Shown in pieces: positions 23,916 to 31,293 of a DNA stretch of 50,571 nt. The notes under the pieces are model-generated. The model ran no database searches. It had not been told where the DNA came from and worked only from the letters and a program-made list of their open reading frames with translations. Source of the DNA: Anaerolineaceae bacterium UBA2274. Its GTDB lineage: Bacteria > Chloroflexota > Anaerolineae > Anaerolineales > Anaerolineaceae. The position numbers and the translations under genes were made by a program. The stretch's first letter is position 1. Every line of letters begins with the position of its first letter. The stretch is taken from assembly GCA_002347705.1 (NCBI GenBank), contig DDWY01000095.1:1-50571 (forward strand). The letters are read 5' to 3'.

Positions 23916-25211
23916 ATGAAAAATTCCCTTTCCAAAATAATATCGCTCGTTATCGTCTTTAGCATCGGATTAACAGGATGTCAAAGTCTGAATGGTCAAA
24001 GTACTGCGCAGCTAAATGCTTCGGGAACAATTTCTGTAGCCCAGGTTAATATTGCCCCACAATTAGGCGGTATGGTCGTATCGGTCAGTGTTGAAGAAGG
24101 TTCACAAGTGAAAAAAGGCGATGAATTGTTCCGCCTGGATGATTCTTTGCTCATTGCACAGCGTGATCAGGCAAACGCTGCGATCGCGTTGGCTGAAGCA
24201 GCTTTAAACACAGCCAAAGTTCAATACGAACTTGCCCTAAATGTTTCACGCTTGCAGGATCAACAGAACCGCACGAGCAGTTGGAATATTACTCAGCCCA
24301 CTCAATTTGAGCTGCCGACCTGGTACTTCGATAAAAATGAAAAAATCGAATCTGCCAAAGCAGAAATGGAAACTGCAAGTGCTGATCTTGTAGATGAAAA
24401 AGCAAACCTCCAAAAAATCCTTAGTGATAACGCTTCTCAGGGATTCATAGATGCAGAAAAACGTGTTGCCGAGGCGCAAGTTGCTTTTTTGATAGCAGAT
24501 CAGGTCCTTACTCAGGCAAATAGCGCACAGGATAAAGAAGATTTACAAAACTTTGCCCAAGACCAATATGATGCAGCTGAAACCGAACTAACCTCTTCTC
24601 AATCCAATTACAATCGTTTATTAACGTCACAAGCTGCTAAAGATGTGCTCGAAGGTCGCGCCCGCGTACAAGTAGCACAAGAACGTTTTGACCGCGCCTG
24701 GGATTATTACAATTCGCTTATGAGCGGTGACCAGTCTTTGCAGGTTAAGGCTGCCGAGTCAGGTGTGACACAAGCCGAAGCTGCATTATCGCAAGCTCAG
24801 GCTACATTGGCTACCCTGGATGTTCAACTGAAAAAAACGATAGTTACCGCCCCGGTGGACGGTACAGTACTGATTAGTAATTTAGAAGTCGGCGAAACGC
24901 TCGCCCCCACTAGTGTGGTATTAATTATTGGCCAATTAGAGGAGGTAAATTTGACCGTATTCATCCCGGAAACAGAGTACGGGAAGGTAAAACTTGGTGA
25001 CCAGGTCTCAATAACTGTGGATTCATTCCCCGGAGAAACGTTCAGTGGCACAGTGGTTTATATTTCGGACCAGGCTGAGTTTACTCCGCGCAATGTCCAA
25101 ACGGTGGAAGGACGTAAAACAACCGTTTACGCAGTGAAGATCACAGTACCTAATACAGATCTTGAACTAAAACCTGGAATGCCCGCAGATGTCACTTTTA
25201 TTCGAAAATAA
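23916..25211 (+). CDS. HlyD/YbhG-like membrane fusion lipoprotein
   Basis: A 431-residue adaptor subunit for the exporter. A signal peptide ends in a lipobox (GLTGC, Cys22). Then come half a lipoyl domain (NIAPQLGGMVVSVSVEEGSQVKKGDELF), a long alpha-helical hairpin (about 75-300, rich in Ala, Gln, Glu), the second half-lipoyl (VTAPVDGTVLISNLEVGE) and beta-barrel (LELKPGMPADVTF). The start follows TTAGGAGTTT. A lipid-anchored adaptor fits a cell with a single membrane or without a TolC partner; no outer-membrane factor gene is nearby. Confidence 0.88.
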   Translation: MKNSLSKIISLVIVFSIGLTGCQSLNGQSTAQLNASGTISVAQVNIAPQLGGMVVSVSVEEGSQVKKGDELFRLDDSLLIAQRDQANAAIALAEAALNTAKVQYELALNVSRLQDQQNRTSSWNITQPTQFELPTWYFDKNEKIESAKAEMETASADLVDEKANLQKILSDNASQGFIDAEKRVAEAQVAFLIADQVLTQANSAQDKEDLQNFAQDQYDAAETELTSSQSNYNRLLTSQAAKDVLEGRARVQVAQERFDRAWDYYNSLMSGDQSLQVKAAESGVTQAEAALSQAQATLATLDVQLKKTIVTAPVDGTVLISNLEVGETLAPTSVVLIIGQLEEVNLTVFIPETEYGKVKLGDQVSITVDSFPGETFSGTVVYISDQAEFTPRNVQTVEGRKTTVYAVKITVPNTDLELKPGMPADVTFIRK

Positions 25212-25227
25212 AAATTCAGGAAAACTC

Positions 25228-26097
25228 ATGAAAACGCAGAATGCTGTTGTTGTAACAGGTAGCACCGCACAGATATCACCAGAAATAGCCAGTCAATTGG
25301 GCATAGTAATTCTTCCATTGACCATAACCGTTGCAGGGAAAGCATATCTTGACGGTGTTGATATCTTTCCGGGTGAGCTTTACCAGAAAATGCGCACTCA
25401 AAAGTTGGAAGTAAAGACCGCCGCACCCAATGTCGGACAATATTATGAGTGTTTTAAAAGAATTATTGACCAGAAAGGGTGCGATGTTCTTTGTATTACG
25501 CTATCGAGACAATTAAGCTCTGCCTACAATACTGCCGTTGTTGCGGCGCAAATGATTTCGAATGAATACCCGCTGTCAAAAGTGATCGTTTTTGATTGTT
25601 TGCAAGTCGCGGTACCACAAGGTTTATTGGCGATTGAAGCAGCAAAACAATTGCAAACAGGGCTTTCGTTGGAAGAGGCGGTTCAATATTTGACGAATGC
25701 CAGACACAGATCGGGGCTGATCGCTGCGTTGGACACATTGGATTATCTTGCCCAAGGCGGCCGGATTGGTAAAGCGGCGTATTTAGTTGGCAGCGCACTA
25801 CAGATCATACCTATTCTCACCATAAATAAAGAGGGAATTGTCGCTCCCTCCAGGGTTGTACGTAATAAAGAAAACGTAATTCCTGCGATCATTTCTATTC
25901 TGACCAAGCAGACGTCTGGATTCAAGAAACTGGATTTAGCAGTGTTGCATGCCGATGCTCAAGAAAAAGCTGAGGCATTACAACATTCGCTTAACGAACG
26001 TTACCCTTCATTGGAGATTCCAATCAGTGAATTTACACCGGTTATGGGAGCGCATACCGGGCCAGGTTTGATTGGGTTAGGTTATTTGTATGAATAG
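25228..26097 (+). CDS. DegV family fatty-acid-binding protein (FakB-like)
   Basis: A 289-residue DegV protein. These bind a fatty acid in a deep pocket; as FakB they present it to the kinase FakA to make acyl-phosphate. Motifs are VVVTGSTAQISPEIASQLGI (N-terminal strand), KTAAPNVGQYYECF, LCITLSRQLSSAYNTAVVA (carboxylate-binding Ser) and YLAQGGRIGKAAYLVGSALQ. The start at 25228 follows CAGGAAAAC; the frame opens earlier inside the HlyD gene. It lies next to a PlsY-like gene, whose family uses acyl-phosphate. No FakA homologue is in the window. Confidence 0.88.
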   Translation: MKTQNAVVVTGSTAQISPEIASQLGIVILPLTITVAGKAYLDGVDIFPGELYQKMRTQKLEVKTAAPNVGQYYECFKRIIDQKGCDVLCITLSRQLSSAYNTAVVAAQMISNEYPLSKVIVFDCLQVAVPQGLLAIEAAKQLQTGLSLEEAVQYLTNARHRSGLIAALDTLDYLAQGGRIGKAAYLVGSALQIIPILTINKEGIVAPSRVVRNKENVIPAIISILTKQTSGFKKLDLAVLHADAQEKAEALQHSLNERYPSLEIPISEFTPVMGAHTGPGLIGLGYLYE

Positions 26098-26125
26098 AAA
26101 AATGGAAAAGTCATAGAGGTAGCCT

Positions 26126-26809
26126 ATGGTCGTTAAATCTGATCTTTCAATGCCGGTGGTAAGCATTATTTTTCTCTTGTTATTTGGGTACTTCGTCGGT
26201 TCTATACCCAGTGGTTACCTGGCCGGTAAATGGATCAAAGGAATTGACTTACGCCAATACGGCAGTGGGACGGTCAGCGGTTCCATGGTGTGGGAACATG
26301 TAGCGAAGTGGGCGGTAGTTCCGGTTGGACTTTTTGATATCTTCAAAGGCGCGTTTCCAGCCTGGCTTGGTTTACGTCTGGGAATGGGGGAGCTGGCGGC
26401 TATGCTGGCGGGATTTGCTGCCATAGTGGGTCACAACTGGTCAATTTATCTCAATTTCCAGGGCGGGCGTGGATTCAGTCCCTTCCTGGGTGAGTTATTG
26501 GTGCTTTTTCCCTGGGGGCTAGTAATAGTATTGGCTGGATTGGCGATTGGTAACATTTTTCAAAACCCAATTTTCCCACTTTTTACAGTCCTGCTTTTAC
26601 CTTTTTTTGCCCAATTTTTACAGGATTCCCCCATTGTTTTGTGGTGTTCTTTAGGTATGACACTAATTACACTCATTAAAAGGTTGGAAGCAAACCGTCG
26701 TCCTCTTCCAGCTGACAGGAAAGAACGTCAAAGAACAATCATTCGGCGGCTATTGCTAGATCGCGACATTCAGGACCACGAAGAATGGATCCGCCAGGAG
26801 CCACGATAA
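26126..26809 (+). CDS. PlsY-like glycerol-3-phosphate acyltransferase
   Basis: A 227-residue membrane protein with about five helices. PlsY moves an acyl chain from acyl-phosphate to glycerol-3-phosphate. The N-terminal GSIPSGYLAGKWIKG and later GHNWSIYLNFQGGRGFS match PlsY motifs, and FDIFKGAFPAWLG matches the DxxKG helix. The first catalytic motif, normally GSGNxGxTNxxR, reads GSGTVSGSMVWE, lacking both Asn and the Arg, so activity or substrate may differ. The C-terminal 35 residues are soluble and charged. It starts after GAGGT, 28 nt after degV. Confidence 0.8.
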   Translation: MVVKSDLSMPVVSIIFLLLFGYFVGSIPSGYLAGKWIKGIDLRQYGSGTVSGSMVWEHVAKWAVVPVGLFDIFKGAFPAWLGLRLGMGELAAMLAGFAAIVGHNWSIYLNFQGGRGFSPFLGELLVLFPWGLVIVLAGLAIGNIFQNPIFPLFTVLLLPFFAQFLQDSPIVLWCSLGMTLITLIKRLEANRRPLPADRKERQRTIIRRLLLDRDIQDHEEWIRQEPR

Positions 26810-26838
26810 TAATAGCTAATTGATCATGTCTTTCGAAA

Positions 26839-27324
26839 ATGGGATTGACAATTATGACAGAAAAATTACCAGATCACGGTTCGTGTTTTGTTTGTGGAAA
26901 AACAAACCCCAAGAGTATTGGTGTCGAATGGGAATTAGGGCCAGAGTGTCATATTGTTGCATCTTTTAGGTTTAATGAATATCAGCAAGGACCTCCAGGA
27001 TTTGTCCATGGGGGGGCCTCGGCAGCCGTACTAGATGAAGCTATGGGATCTGCAGTCTGGCAGGCTGGATATCGGGCGGCCACGGTTCATCTCGAATTGG
27101 ATTATCGAAAACCAATCCCGATTGGAGAAGAAATTCGAATTGAGGGCTGGTTGTTTTCTAAAGAAAATGATTCAGTCACTGCACGAGGCATTATTTACTT
27201 ATCTGACGGGATTATCGCTGTTGAAGCTCGTGCCAAATATGTGAATGCACCCCAGCTATTTAAGGACGTCCCATTCGCGGAAAATCACTCAGGTTTCGAT
27301 TCCCCGGCTAGTCTATCCATTTGA
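26839..27324 (+). CDS. Hotdog-fold thioesterase (PaaI-like)
   Basis: A 161-residue hotdog protein of the acyl-CoA thioesterase group. An N-terminal CFVCGKTNPKSIGV motif (CxxC-GxxNPxG) is followed by PPGFVHGGASAAVLDEAMGSAVW, the HGG helix with the catalytic Asp/Glu, and TVHLELDYRKPIPIGEEI. It would hydrolyse an acyl-CoA or aryl-CoA in the cytoplasm. Two in-frame starts are possible, 26839 or 26854; neither has a good ribosome site. Its company (DegV, PlsY-like) suggests a link to acyl-chain metabolism. Confidence 0.85.
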   Translation: MGLTIMTEKLPDHGSCFVCGKTNPKSIGVEWELGPECHIVASFRFNEYQQGPPGFVHGGASAAVLDEAMGSAVWQAGYRAATVHLELDYRKPIPIGEEIRIEGWLFSKENDSVTARGIIYLSDGIIAVEARAKYVNAPQLFKDVPFAENHSGFDSPASLSI

Positions 27325-27343
27325 CCCTATTATTTAGAGATAT

Positions 27344-27997
27344 ATGAAACTTACAAAGAAAATTGTCTGGGCTGTAATATTTGCAATTGCGATGGCTTTT
27401 TTGGAAGCAGCAGTTGTCGTATATTTACGACGATTGTATGGCATCTCCGATCTAATCCTCACTGTACCCCCCTTTGACCCTCAGATCGCCAGGATTGAAT
27501 TAGGAAGAGAACTGGCAACTTTACTCATGCTACTTTCATTGGGTTGGATAGCAGGACAAAAACTTCAATCCCGTTTGGGGTTTACCTTGGTTGCATTTGG
27601 AGTGTGGGATATCTTTTATTACCTGTGGCTTAAAGTTTTTATCGCATGGCCAACTACCTTGCTTGATCCCGATCTGCTTTTCCTCATTCCACTGCCATGG
27701 TGGGGGCCTGTCATCGCGCCCATATTGATTTCCCTGTTAATGATCATGGGTGGAACAATGGCTATCCTTAGAGAGGAACAGGGTCATGTCATTCGTTTTA
27801 TGATCACTGAAGCGATCGTTTTATTGGCTGGTATTTTGGTGATGTTGTATGCGTTTATGCAAGATGCAATATCCACCCTTCCCGCAAGTGCAAGCTTACT
27901 CAGCCAATTGAAGCCATCTCCATTTAATTGGGCGGTGTTCCTGCCAGGATTATTCTTGAGTGGATTTACGGTTTGGCGAGTCACAAAAAGAACATAA
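27344..27997 (+). CDS. Conserved integral membrane protein, unknown function
   Basis: A 217-residue protein with about six transmembrane helices. Distinctive stretches are AFLEAAVVVYLRRLYG with an early Glu inside helix 1, ELGRELATLLMLLSLGWIAG, FGVWDIFYYLWLKVF and LIPLPWWGPVIAPILISL. The Glu/Arg and WD residues within helices look functional. I do not recognise a characterised family, although similar membrane proteins are widespread. It is the last gene of the AT-rich block, 19 nt after the thioesterase. Confidence 0.75.
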   Translation: MKLTKKIVWAVIFAIAMAFLEAAVVVYLRRLYGISDLILTVPPFDPQIARIELGRELATLLMLLSLGWIAGQKLQSRLGFTLVAFGVWDIFYYLWLKVFIAWPTTLLDPDLLFLIPLPWWGPVIAPILISLLMIMGGTMAILREEQGHVIRFMITEAIVLLAGILVMLYAFMQDAISTLPASASLLSQLKPSPFNWAVFLPGLFLSGFTVWRVTKRT

Positions 27998-28088
27998 TAA
28001 CCAAAAATGAAAATCCGAATTTGCTTTCCCGGTGCTCTGGTTTTCCCTGAATCAAACACTTTCCAAAAAAGAATTTATAATGAATCCT

Positions 28089-28291
28089 CCCCGCAGCAAG
28101 CTGCGGGGTATCAACTTTGTTTTTTATCCTTGCTAAAATAATTTAAGCTGTTCGTCATAATGTAACCGTCTGTATTCCTTTTCAATCCCTTGCTCTTGAA
28201 CGTACTTCCTAATCGTTTCTTCACTTCCTCGTTGCCCTACTGTACTTACATCATACTTCTATCTTACTGTTTTTCGCAGCAAGCTGCGGGG
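28089..28291 (-). mobile_element. IS200/IS605-type relic (MITE-like)
   Basis: Two copies of the same hairpin bound about 200 bases: CCCCGCAGCAAGCTGCGGGG at 28089-28108 and TTTCGCAGCAAGCTGCGGGG at 28272-28291 (nine-base stems, AA loop; the second has G-T pairs). Between them lies only the C-terminal part of a transposase on the minus strand. Subterminal hairpins recognised by a single-strand Y1 transposase are typical of this family, so this is an internally deleted derivative. Confidence 0.7.
28133..28258 (-). pseudogene. tnpA: C-terminal remnant of IS200-type Y1 transposase
   Basis: The minus strand encodes 41 residues, K-YDVSTVGQRGSEETIRK-, then -YVQEQGIEKEYRRLHY-, ending DEQLKLF and a stop at 28133-28135. 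This matches the end of IS200/IS605 TnpA: the STVG turn followed by the helix with the nucleophilic Tyr (RKY). The HUH domain and everything before are missing, and an in-frame stop (28261-28259) precedes the fragment. It is not functional alone but could have been moved by a complete element. Confidence 0.75.
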
Positions 28292-28394
28292 AAATGCCCT
28301 CCTTTGATTATAGACTCCACTGCAAAAAGGCATCTCAATTAGACAAAAACTTGTCAATTTTGAATTTGTTTTTCAACACCCTCCAACAGGCTTG

Positions 28395-28423
28395 TTGACA
28401 GTAAAGGCATCTGTGAATAAAAT
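28395..28423 (+). promoter_or_regulatory. Sigma-70-type promoter of the nucleoside operon
   Basis: TTGACA (28395-28400) and TAAAAT (28418-28423) with a 17-base spacer. Transcription from near 28430 would leave a leader of about 40 bases containing the ribosome site AAGGAGAG before the ATG at 28471. Confidence 0.8.
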
Positions 28424-28470
28424 CTTACCATGCAAATTTTTTGCTACAACACCCTTATAAGGAGAGAAAA

Positions 28471-29592
28471 ATGAAGAAGTTCTTAATGTTCATGCTCGTC
28501 GCAATCATGGCCGTGTCTATGGTAGGCTGCGCGCAAACGCCAGAGGAAACCGCAGAGCCCGTCGCCCCAGAAAGTAAGGTTTACAACGTGGTTAACTTAG
28601 TCAATGGTAACCTTGGCGACAAGTCTTTCTTTGATGCCGCTGAATCCGGTCTGAAGAAATTGGCCGATGCCGGTCGCATCACGTACAAGTCCATTGAAAT
28701 GGGCGGCACCGATCAGGACCAGCCTAAATGGCTCGAGACTCTGAACGAAGTTGCCAGCAGCGGTGAGTATGACCTCATCATCTGCGGCACTTACCAGATG
28801 CCTGATTATCTCAAGGAAGCTGCCACCACTTATCCTGATCAGAAATTCCTGATCTATGATGACAACACCTACGTTGGCGTCAACCAAAACGTTGTCAATA
28901 TCACCTACAAGCAGAATGATATGGGCTACCTCATTGGCACATTCGCTGGCAAAATGACCACCGAAACCAGTGTTCCTAATATCAACCCCGAAGCTGTGGT
29001 CGGCTTTGTTGGCGGTATCGACAGCCCCGTCATCAACGACTTCCTGTATGGTTTCCTGCTTGGCGCACAAGCTGCCAACCCTGAAATCAAGGTTGATACC
29101 CGCTATGTTAACAGCTATGTTGACACTGCCACTGCCAAGGAAATGGGACTTTCCATGATCAACGACAAGAAAGCTGACATCCTCTGGGGTGTGGCTGGTC
29201 TCTCTGGTAACGGCGCTGCTGAAGCCGCACTCGAATCTGGCAAAGCCTGGTTCATTGGCGTTGACTCTGACCAGGAACTGACCCTGCCCGCTGATCAGGC
29301 AGCTATCACGCTTACCTCTGGTCTAAAGAATGTTGGCGAGTCGATCATCTGGCTGTTTGACGAATGGGATGCTGGCCGTACCTATTGGGGTCAGGAAGTT
29401 CGCCTTGGTATCCCTGAAGGCGGTGTGGGTATCGTGATTGACAAGAACTTTGCCGCAATCGCCCCCAAATCCGTCCAGGATGCCGTCCTCTCTGCCCAGG
29501 CTGACATTGTCGCTGGCAAGATTCTTGTTCCCACGGCTATTGGTGACACCACCAATGCAGTGGTAACCCTTAGAGACTCTCTCCAACCATAA
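28471..29592 (+). CDS. BMP family nucleoside-binding lipoprotein
   Basis: A 373-residue substrate-binding protein for an ABC importer. The signal peptide ends in MVGC (lipidated Cys20). The mature part has the BMP/PnrA fold: VVNLVNGNLGDKSFFDAAESGL, YDLIICGTYQMPD, GYLIGTFAGKM, VGFVGGIDSPVINDFLYGF and FIGVDSDQ. PnrA-type proteins bind purine nucleosides between the lobes; the GxxxxKSF(F)D loop provides ribose contacts. The start at 28471, after AAGGAGAG, is preferred to the upstream frame start at 28441. A strong hairpin follows, so it is probably made in excess over the transporter. Confidence 0.9.
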   Translation: MKKFLMFMLVAIMAVSMVGCAQTPEETAEPVAPESKVYNVVNLVNGNLGDKSFFDAAESGLKKLADAGRITYKSIEMGGTDQDQPKWLETLNEVASSGEYDLIICGTYQMPDYLKEAATTYPDQKFLIYDDNTYVGVNQNVVNITYKQNDMGYLIGTFAGKMTTETSVPNINPEAVVGFVGGIDSPVINDFLYGFLLGAQAANPEIKVDTRYVNSYVDTATAKEMGLSMINDKKADILWGVAGLSGNGAAEAALESGKAWFIGVDSDQELTLPADQAAITLTSGLKNVGESIIWLFDEWDAGRTYWGQEVRLGIPEGGVGIVIDKNFAAIAPKSVQDAVLSAQADIVAGKILVPTAIGDTTNAVVTLRDSLQP

Positions 29593-29626
29593 TCTTGTCA
29601 GAGAGGTCCATATTCTGAGTATTCAT

Positions 29627-29658
29627 TCGAGGGGAGCTAATTGGTTAGCTCCCCTCGA
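29627..29658 (+). terminator. Strong hairpin between BMP and ATPase genes
   Basis: TCGAGGGGAGCTAA (29627-29640) pairs perfectly with TTAGCTCCCCTCGA (29645-29658), 14 bp with a TTGG loop. Only a short, interrupted T stretch follows (GTCTTAATAT), so it may act as a partial terminator or protect the upstream mRNA, giving more binding protein than transporter. Confidence 0.75.
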
Positions 29659-29691
29659 GTCTTAATATAACCCAAAGAAGGAATCCCACAT

Positions 29692-31293
29692 ATGGAACAA
29701 GAAGTTATTGTTGAACAAAAGGATTTTGTAGAACAAGAAGATTTTGTTATCCAAATGAGAGGGATCAGCAAGGTATATCCCAACGGTATTGCCGCTAATA
29801 AAGATGTGGATTTTATACTCAGAAGAGGTGAGATTCATGCCATCATGGGAGAGAACGGCGCTGGCAAATCCACGCTGATGAAGATCCTGTTTGGCCTTGA
29901 GCAGCCCACCAGTGGTGAAATCCTGATTAACGGTGAGCCAGTTGCTATAACTTCCCCCAGCAAAGCCATTTCACTCGGAATCGGTATGGTTCACCAGCAT
30001 TTCATGCTGGTGCCCAGCCTGACAGTTGCCGAAAACATCGTCTTAGGCATGGCGCCGACCACAAAATCGCGCGTGCTGGTCGATTTTAAGAAAGCGGTTC
30101 AAATTGCTGAGGAGAACGCAGCCCGATATAACCTGCGCATTGATCCGAACGCCAAAGTTATGGATATCCCTGTTGGCATGAAGCAGAAGGTGGAAATTCT
30201 AAAAGCCCTGGTTCGTGGGGCAAAGATCCTGATCCTGGATGAGCCAACTGCTGTCCTGACCACTCAAGAAACCTCAGAATTATTTAAAGAATTGATTGCC
30301 CTGAAAGACCAGGGCTTTACGATCGTGTTTATTTCTCATAAGCTTAAGGAAATCAAACAAATTACCGATCGCCTGACAATTATGCGCGGTGGCAGGTCGA
30401 TGGGAGTCTACAACACGGCTGACATCAGTGAAAGCGAAATCTCCCGCTTAATGGTCGGACGTGATGTGGTGCTCAAGGTTGTAAAAGGCAAATCCCAGCC
30501 CACTGATACTGTCTTGAAAGTCCGCGATTTGGAATACACCAACCGTTGGAATAAAAAGATGCTCGACAAACTGTCTTTCTCTGTACGCAAAGGTGAAATT
30601 TTGGGTATCGCTGGTGTTGAAGGCAACGGGCAACGGGAATTAGTTGAAATGCTCTTCAATCTCAACGTACCTGATGCTGGCACGGTAACTGTCTGTGGAG
30701 AGTCGATTATCAAACTATCCCAAGACAAAATCCGCAACCGGGGAGTTTCACTGGTGCCTGAAGATCGCATGACTTACGGTATTGCTGATATCGCCAGCAT
30801 CGAAGAGAATGTCATTTCGGATCGCTTCTCGAATAAACGCTTCAATAAGGGTCCGCTGTTCAATATGCGCGAGATCCACCATGAAAGCAACAACTTGATT
30901 GTTGACTATCGCATCCTGGCAAAGTCGGCCAAACAGCAGGTCAAAATGCTTTCTGGAGGCAACATCCAGAAGGTCGTGGTCGCGCGTGAGCTTTCAAGCC
31001 AGCCCACGTTGTTGATCGCGGATCAGCCCACGCGTGGTATTGATGTGGGTGCAACCGAATTTATCCGAAACCAGATCGTTGATCTTAGTCGTGGTGGCAC
31101 AGCCGTGCTGTTAGTTTCGGCTGATCTGAATGAGGTCATCGAACTCAGCGATAGCCTGATCGTCATGTACGGCGGTAAGATCGTGGCATATTTTGAAGAC
31201 TCAAGCCAATTGGATGACGTAACCATGGGCGAATATATGCTCGGTTTGAAACACCAAACTGAAGAAGAAATCGCAAAGGTATGCTATGAGTGA
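29692..31293 (+). CDS. Nucleoside ABC importer, double ATPase subunit
   Basis: A 533-residue protein with two fused ATPase domains, as in sugar (RbsA/MglA) and nucleoside (NupO/RnsB-type) importers. The first domain has GENGAGKSTLMKILFG (Walker A) and ILILDEPTAVLT (Walker B). The second has GVEGNGQRELVE in place of a full Walker A, as is usual, plus MLSGGNIQKVVVARELSSQP and LLIADQPTRGIDVGA. The N-terminal 20 residues, an acidic EQ-rich stretch, are unusual. Ribosome site AAGAAGGA. The end overlaps the permease gene by 8 nt. Confidence 0.9.
   Translation: MEQEVIVEQKDFVEQEDFVIQMRGISKVYPNGIAANKDVDFILRRGEIHAIMGENGAGKSTLMKILFGLEQPTSGEILINGEPVAITSPSKAISLGIGMVHQHFMLVPSLTVAENIVLGMAPTTKSRVLVDFKKAVQIAEENAARYNLRIDPNAKVMDIPVGMKQKVEILKALVRGAKILILDEPTAVLTTQETSELFKELIALKDQGFTIVFISHKLKEIKQITDRLTIMRGGRSMGVYNTADISESEISRLMVGRDVVLKVVKGKSQPTDTVLKVRDLEYTNRWNKKMLDKLSFSVRKGEILGIAGVEGNGQRELVEMLFNLNVPDAGTVTVCGESIIKLSQDKIRNRGVSLVPEDRMTYGIADIASIEENVISDRFSNKRFNKGPLFNMREIHHESNNLIVDYRILAKSAKQQVKMLSGGNIQKVVVARELSSQPTLLIADQPTRGIDVGATEFIRNQIVDLSRGGTAVLLVSADLNEVIELSDSLIVMYGGKIVAYFEDSSQLDDVTMGEYMLGLKHQTEEEIAKVCYE

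Larger units (their letters stand above)
27998..28470. other. Intergenic region with IS200 relic and BMP promoter
   Basis: No intact gene. From left to right it holds about 90 bases of AT-rich spacer, the IS200-type relic (28089-28291), a stretch with the imperfect palindrome GACAA-AAAC-TTGTC (28342-28355) as a possible operator, and the promoter of the nucleoside operon (28395-28423). Confidence 0.75.

Noticed and set aside
28321..28470. Possible purine riboswitch before the nucleoside operon
   Set aside because: After the promoter only about 40 bases remain before the ATG, with no paired P1-P3 elements; control, if any, is more likely at the palindrome upstream of the -35 box.
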